Shown piece by piece: positions 58,401 through 64,000 of a stretch of 64,000 nucleotides of DNA. The notes under the pieces were generated by a model. The model worked only from the letters and a program-made list of their open reading frames with translations, was not told where the DNA came from and searched no databases. Position 1 is the first letter of the stretch. Each line of letters opens with the position of its first letter. The stretch comes from Chloropicon primus. Lineage: Eukaryota; Chlorophyta; Chloropicophyceae; Chloropicales; Chloropicaceae. Location: NCBI GenBank assembly GCA_023205875.1, contig CP060755.1, positions 1,302,001-1,366,000 on the forward strand, written 5' to 3'. Position numbers and translations under genes: made by a program.

Positions 58401-61400
58401 GACTGGAAGACTCCAATCGCACTGGTGCCAAGCTCTTTCGTACTGCTCCTCGGTGAGGGGTACTTTGGTCCCGCGGAGCTTCCCTCCAAAGGTATTTGCG
58501 AGATAGGAGCACCCCAGGCTTTTCATGCAACTCGTCATACCTGACTTGTAATCCTCAAGAGGCTCCGAATTCGTGCTCAAAAGGATGTCGTATGTTTGCA
58601 AGGCTTTGTCCCACTTTCCTTCGTGTTCAAAGATCCTCAACTGAGTCTCCAGATCCATGTTTGTCGCAAAGGCATACACGCTGTCCAATTCCCCCACACC
58701 TTTGAAGATGTCGATCAGCATGGTTTCAATCTTCTTCAGCGACTTCCGCTTTGCAGCATGATCCATATCCTTCCTTTTGCACCGTTCGAGATCATGAAAA
58801 GTTCCGTACTCCTGTTCATGCCACTGCTCAATGTACAAAAGCGCCGTGAAGTACTGGTTCCTCGAGAGCGCCAAGGTGGCCACATCAAGATAGTCTACAC
58901 GAAACCAGTAGCAGGAAGACCATTTTAGCTTGTCTTGCTGAGAGTGCTTCTGGTGAACAGAATACAAAGCACGAAGCCTTTCAAAGATGTCTAGAAAGAT
59001 GCCAGCAAGAGCATCGCAGGCATTTTTGTCATGAAAGACGTGCTCTTGTATCGCGCTCGCAAGTTGCTTGCAAATAACTGAATCAGACGCGTTGTGCAAA
59101 CTTATATCTTCAATCAGAAGAGGTAGAATGCTCCTGCCCACCTTTGGAGCACTGGCAATCAAGCTTTTGCAACTGCGCAACACTTCGTTCTTGCAAAATG
59201 GGAGAAGACCTCCTGCAATTCTGTGAACTCTTTCGTCGACTGTTGCCCTCCTAGACCAGGAATCTTCCATGGAGATGGTCTCGCTGTCCTTGAGCACCTG
59301 CTTACGCGGCTCATTTCTTCTTCCGGCAGCCCATGTGTATGATATGAACCTTCTCGCATCAATGGACATATGCTTCCACGCCAACCTCGCATATGAATTG
59401 TTCTCCAGCCGAATCAGACTCAGGAAACTTTCGTACTCAAGCACAGGGTCGGTGTGAGAAATCCAAGAGAAGAGCAAATTCATGGTTGCCAGAGATATCC
59501 TGACCCGGTGATACTCGCGATCAGTGACTGACAGGCTTTTTCCTCTGCTGACAGAAATTTTTCCAGCTAGCTTATTGATGTCCTCAGAAGGCGTACACAT
59601 CACTGAAGTCGACGCGCTAAACGGGCCCAGGAATTCAAGAACTTCTGTCAATGCCAACGTAGCTTTTGACGAGAGGTTCTCGTGATTCTTTATCAAATCC
59701 AAGCAATAGAATCTCAGCTTCGCCCCCCGCAGTTGATCGAAATATTCTGCATTCTTGATATCGGTACCGATACCGATATCGAGAACGTTGACGCATTCGG
59801 CACATCTGCTCACGACATCAGGCGGAAGAAGATTACTCTCCACCGAGTTCTTCCAAACGTACTCAATTCTTTGGTGCAGTTGTTGGTGAGGCTCATAATT
59901 GATCGAAATTGCCGAGGCAAAAAAGTCACTTTTCTCAAAGCATGTATCCTGCAACACATCTCGGCTACGATGCAGGATACATGCCGCAAGGTTCACCCCA
60001 GAGCATGCCGCAGCGTTCAAGGATTTCAAAATCCTCTCTACTACCCTCGACATTATCGAAAAGTCTGCGCTACTCTCTCTGGCTGCTTTAATTCTTTTTG
60101 AGCATACAGAGAACCTCGCCAGCGTGACGTAGAACTCAAACAGCATATCTTCCATGGCATGCTTCTTGGTGCACATTTCGATCCGAATCTCAAGAAGGCG
60201 TGCAAGAAGACTTAGGGGGACCTGCTGATCAATCCCAGGAGTCTCCAAGTTTTCTGTGCAGATTCCGATTGCATAATTGATGCCATTCTTCCAGCAGACT
60301 CCTAGCTCCTTCTGAAGCTCCGCAAGAATATGGAGGGAGTGGATACAGTTCTGTCTGTGATGAAAGTTTGTCGCGTCTATATGAAGTTTGAGCCTACGAA
60401 GTGCCAATGAGAAGACACCGTCGTGAAAGGACGCGCATTCCGTGCCGCTCCTAGAGAGGAGCGCAAAAATCATGTCTGATCCTTCTCCGGCTGTGACGTG
60501 GGGTTTGACAGATGGATCATCGGCGACACATTCAAGAACAGTGGAGAGTATGACAGCCATATTCTCAACTTCGCTCCAGTTTTCCGGGAGAGGATTCTCT
60601 TCCAGATACGTGAAAGTGTAGTCTCTCGCGCCTGTCTCACCCTCACCTCTTGCGTATTGGGCCATCAAGCGCAAGACTGAAGACCGCATCACTTTCTCGG
60701 GTTCCTTGCAATCCGCCGAGAGGCCGAGAGACTTGATGAGTCTGCCTTGATACTTCTCCTCCACACAACCTATTGAGAGGGAAGCAAAGAGATTCGTCGA
60801 TCCCTCGTCCCGCAGGAAGGTGGACGCAAAGTTCGTGAAGTCTTGAGACAGGAGGAGATCCGGTTTCAGATTAGCCACAATAGCGTTCTGGAAGAGCTTA
60901 AGGTGTCCCGAGAGGGTGTAGCCCAATCTCTTCGCGAGCTTCTCCAGGGCATCGACTGAGCACTTCAAGATCAGATTGTTGGAGAACTTGGATATCAGCA
61001 CTACGCAGATCACAACAGTCCCCAAACGCTCAACTTTCTTTGACTTCGAGACGAAAAAGGCCAGCGCAAACACAGACGCCAAAATCTCTTCCACGTCTTC
61101 CAGATTGCATTGAGAAGTCTCGATCAAGTCTTGGCACCCTGAGGGTAGACTCAAGTAACCACAAATTGTTCCGAAAACTTGAGCGTGGTCTTGCCACGAA
61201 TCAAAGAGGACACCGATCTGCTTTGCGGCTTCGAGCCTAACGAGGTAGCACTCATCCCTCAATAATATCAGGAGAATTTCATCCAAGCCTTCCTCATGGC
61301 ATTTCACGGCATCAGTTCTTATCAAGCTCTCCAGCATCATACCCAAGGAGATTCTCAACGAGGCCGTTGATTCATTCTCAAGCATCCACCTCTCGACCCC

Positions 61401-64000
61401 CTTTACAAAGTCAATCGCAGAGTCGTACATCAAAGAAGCTTGGTCTCTATCAGCGTTTCTGAACAAAGTCTGAAAGCTTTCAAGGACAAGACACTGTGTT
61501 GATATGTTCTTGCGCACTTCTTGAATTCTGCACAGAGACTTCAGAGGTTCTATCGGCACGTTCGGGAAGCGCAGTCCCACCGACCACATGGAGGACAAGA
61601 TCATTATTTCTGTCCGCAAATCGAAATCAAAGTTTTCCCTCATTTCACAAAGGCTCTTATACGCTGATTCGGGGCACACAGACCCGATCCTTTCCAAAGT
61701 GACCGTGAGCAACCGAATGCACTCCTGCGCGCCGAGGAGGAGACTGCTCACCCGCTTCGAGCCCGAATCATCAAAATCAAAATCGATGTCGAATTTCTCC
61801 TTGCTGCTCTTTGGACCTTGCTCTGGAATCTTGTAGTAAGGGTCGTACCATCCCAACATCTTCCTCGCAGCATCAGATATCACCAAAACCAGCTTGTTGT
61901 ACAGGTGCTCCAAATATTTTCTGGGCGGATCCAGAAAATTCAAGTCCCCAAGTACAAGGTTAAGTTCCTCAATGAATGCTTTCATCTTCAGACCGTTTGA
62001 TGAAGCCAGGACCTTTTCTACCGCACTTGGCAAGAGCTTGCACATGCGCTTGGCGCTTCTAATGATAGACTCTTCTACCTTGCTTCTCTCTTGTTCCTCA
62101 GCAGCACTGCTGTTGCTGAAGCTGCGGTTTTGCATGCACTTGGTATACTTCCCAACCTTGGCAAGCACACCACACCACACTATCAAATCTTCCGCGTCAC
62201 ACTGGGAAAGCTTCCTCGAGATGAGGTCGAAAACCTCCAAAGCCAAACCCGATAATCTCAAGCGGTGGCCCCACCTTAAGCAAGAGTCCTCCTCTTCTGT
62301 CGAGCCCCGGTGTTCGCAAAGGATGCCTCTCGCAAGATCGTATTCAATGGCAAAGGCGCTGGTGAGGCTCAATTCATCTGCCTCCTTGGAAGTGAGCCAC
62401 GAAATTGACAAAGCTCTGGAAAGCTTGCGCAAGTCCAGAATGCTTTTCGAGTCTGGCGAGGTGAGGAACGTCATAAAGATCAACCTCGCAAGCGTGAGAC
62501 CCCAGGCCCCTCCCGCTCGATAGGCACTTTGCTCTACTTTCGAGCTTGACCAAACCCCTTCGGCCAAACTCTTTAGACTTTCCTCGACGCTGACGTGCAC
62601 TTTTTTGTTGGGGAGGCACAAGCAGCTGCCCAAGAACATGAGCCAGGGTGCACTGCCCCTTTCCTCTGAAGATTTGCCGAGGAAGACTTCATCGACAGCA
62701 TGGCAGGGCACGTTTCCCAGGAGAGAGATGTTTGAAAGGACCATGAGGGTCTCACTTTTCATCGTGGTTTGCACTGACGAGCCATTCAGCCACTTGGTGA
62801 TTCTGCCGTAAACGCTGTTCCAAATCTCTCCAGGTGCCACCTTCTTGTGCTTTTTCAGAGAAGAACCAGGCTCCTCCCTTCGTCCACAGTCCCAGAAACA
62901 CATGGAGAGGTGATTCGCTAGCCTCGTCAGCCACAGAAGTCCAGCGTCAGATTTCCCAGGGAGGAGGAAGGAGCTCTCCGACTCAGCGAGTCTCGAATCT
63001 AGCGCAACCAGCCAGTCCATCAAGATTTCGTTCGGTATCCTGCCGGAGTGGGAGTGCAAGAGCATGCAGAGGACAGCCCCCCACTTTGCTGGGGAGGCCA
63101 TGGCCTCTCCCCACAGCTTCTCGTGCCACGAGACTAGCTTTTGCCTCTTGACGGGCCCCTGGTTTGCGGCGGGGGCCTTTGGATCCCGGAAGTCCAGGGT
63201 CAGCACGCTCCTCGCAACCAGTGCAGCGGTCCTGGTGTACTGCCTGGTCCCACAGAGCTCGGACAGGAACACGTCTGTCTGCGCGTTCTCCAGGTCCCTG
63301 GAGATGAAACACAGCAACTCGCTCAGGAGCGAGAAGTCGGTCCTTTGGGCGTTGTACAAAAGCTCCAACTCGATGAATTCGCATATTGCTATCCGGTACC
63401 CCCTATGCCTGCTTTTCTCCCACGTTCCCCTGATGAGCCTGTAAGGCAGCGCTGACAGAGTCTCGATCTTGCTGCACACGTCAAAGCTGTGCTTGAACAG
63501 AAAGGCGTTCAAGGCCCTGAAAATGGAGTGACCCACCTTTGAGTAATTGTCGACAAACTTGAAGGTGCTTGCGAAGAATTCGCACAGGTTCAGCCTCACG
63601 GTCTTGCACACGTCCCCAGGCAGGTTGACGAGCACGAGCCTGAGCGTGTCGATGTTGCGGTAGAACTCGTCCTTGTGTTTCGCGTAGTTCTCCTGGGACA
63701 GCCAGCGCGTGTACACGACCACGAGCTTCTGCTTCGTCACCGAGTCGACGTTGCCGCAGTAGTCGGCCTCCTGCAGCAGGTGTGACCGCAGTAGCTCGTT
63801 GAGCTCTTTTCCCGCGACAGAGGACAAGGTTTGCCTCTCTATCTCGACGACTGCCGTGGTGAAGAGCTTTTTGGACTTCCTCTGCAGCGGGTGCAGGAGT
63901 TTCGACCGTTTCGCGGAGTTTTCCGCTGCCTGGACGAAAGTCCTTAGAGACCTCGCGAAGATTAGGTCATCCTGGGTGCTCCTCTTCTTCCCTGCAGCCG
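55426..64000 (-). CDS. ATM: ATM serine/threonine kinase (PIKK), 5' end beyond the window
   Basis: DNA double-strand-break checkpoint kinase. Proposed exons are complement 55530 to at least 64000 and 55426-55434; about 2825 residues are visible and the frame stays open past the right edge, so the true start is outside or in an upstream exon. Order: long helical N-terminal solenoid, FAT region (about the last 1100-500 residues), PI3K-like kinase with LVGGINAPKLV, SGNDDLRQDAVMQQLF, CKNFQPVMHHFFLEHF, VVGLGDRHPSNILI, IHIDLGIAFEQGRVL and TVPFRLTRDVVDGMGVSGVE, then FATC. The GRVL, VEGTMRRC and FQRRLAYTRS segments match ATM, not ATR, TOR or SMG1. The last intron (95 bases) separates YCGWGP from a nine-base exon coding Trp-Leu-stop, which restores the FATC ending GWGPW. 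Confidence 0.93.

Noticed and set aside
55426-64000. ATR, TOR or SMG1 as identity of the large PIKK
   Set aside because: Kinase segments such as LVGGINAPK, GRVLKIPETVPFRLTRD and VEGTMRRC follow ATM; no FRB domain of TOR is seen.

Overview
The window is nuclear DNA from a small, gene-dense, GC-rich alga of the green lineage. Supporting signs are a STN8/STL1-type thylakoid kinase, a starch-type branching enzyme, a nuclear-encoded plastid ATP synthase delta subunit, a protein-only RNase P, a plant-type CENP-C motif, and the chlorophyte polyadenylation word TGTAA just downstream of (or overlapping) many stop codons. The species cannot be fixed from sequence alone; a picoplanktonic prasinophyte or Chloropicon-like alga would fit the compactness. 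I see no virus-like element, transposon, CRISPR array, rRNA or convincing tRNA.

Layout. 1-17 kb: edge fragment, STN8-like kinase, CCT1 chaperonin, an unknown coiled-coil protein, LC8 dynein light chain, PIG-H, a DUF89 phosphatase, PRORP, EFG1, a small coiled-coil protein, starch branching enzyme and an NAA60-like acetyltransferase. 17-23 kb: a plastid-type coiled-coil membrane protein and an LRR protein, separated by a 1474-bp near-perfect tandem duplication that leaves both parent genes whole and creates two partial copies plus a chimeric junction. 23-39 kb: glycine decarboxylase P-protein, a large IQ/WW protein with a CEP164-like module, HRD1, a DDX24/MAK5-like helicase, CFAP410, a YIPF5 homologue and an RPRD/Rtt103-type CID protein. 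39-64 kb: GCN1, AtpD, a CREST-like membrane protein, CENP-C, a MYORG-like GH31 glycosidase, Rab7 and ATM, which runs off the right edge.

Genes lie mostly in alternating divergent and convergent pairs. Convergent stops are roughly 70-160 bp apart. Introns are few and short, have canonical GT-AG ends and sit mostly near the 5' end of the coding region; PIG-H is the exception, with four introns in 141 codons. I placed introns by splice consensus together with restoration of family-conserved sequence, so exon ends are inferred, not transcript-supported.

The genes do not form one pathway. Themes are plastid function (STN8, AtpD, branching enzyme), protein folding and quality control (CCT1, HRD1, GCN1), secretory and endosomal traffic (YIPF5, Rab7, PIG-H), RNA processing (PRORP, EFG1, DDX24, RPRD), chromosome maintenance (ATM, CENP-C) and a set with cilium or basal-body links (CFAP410, the CEP164-like WW protein, possibly LC8). 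The observations most worth a second look are the gene-fusing tandem duplication, a PRORP lacking two of the four usual zinc ligands, the cilium-linked genes, and the two-residue last exon of ATM.
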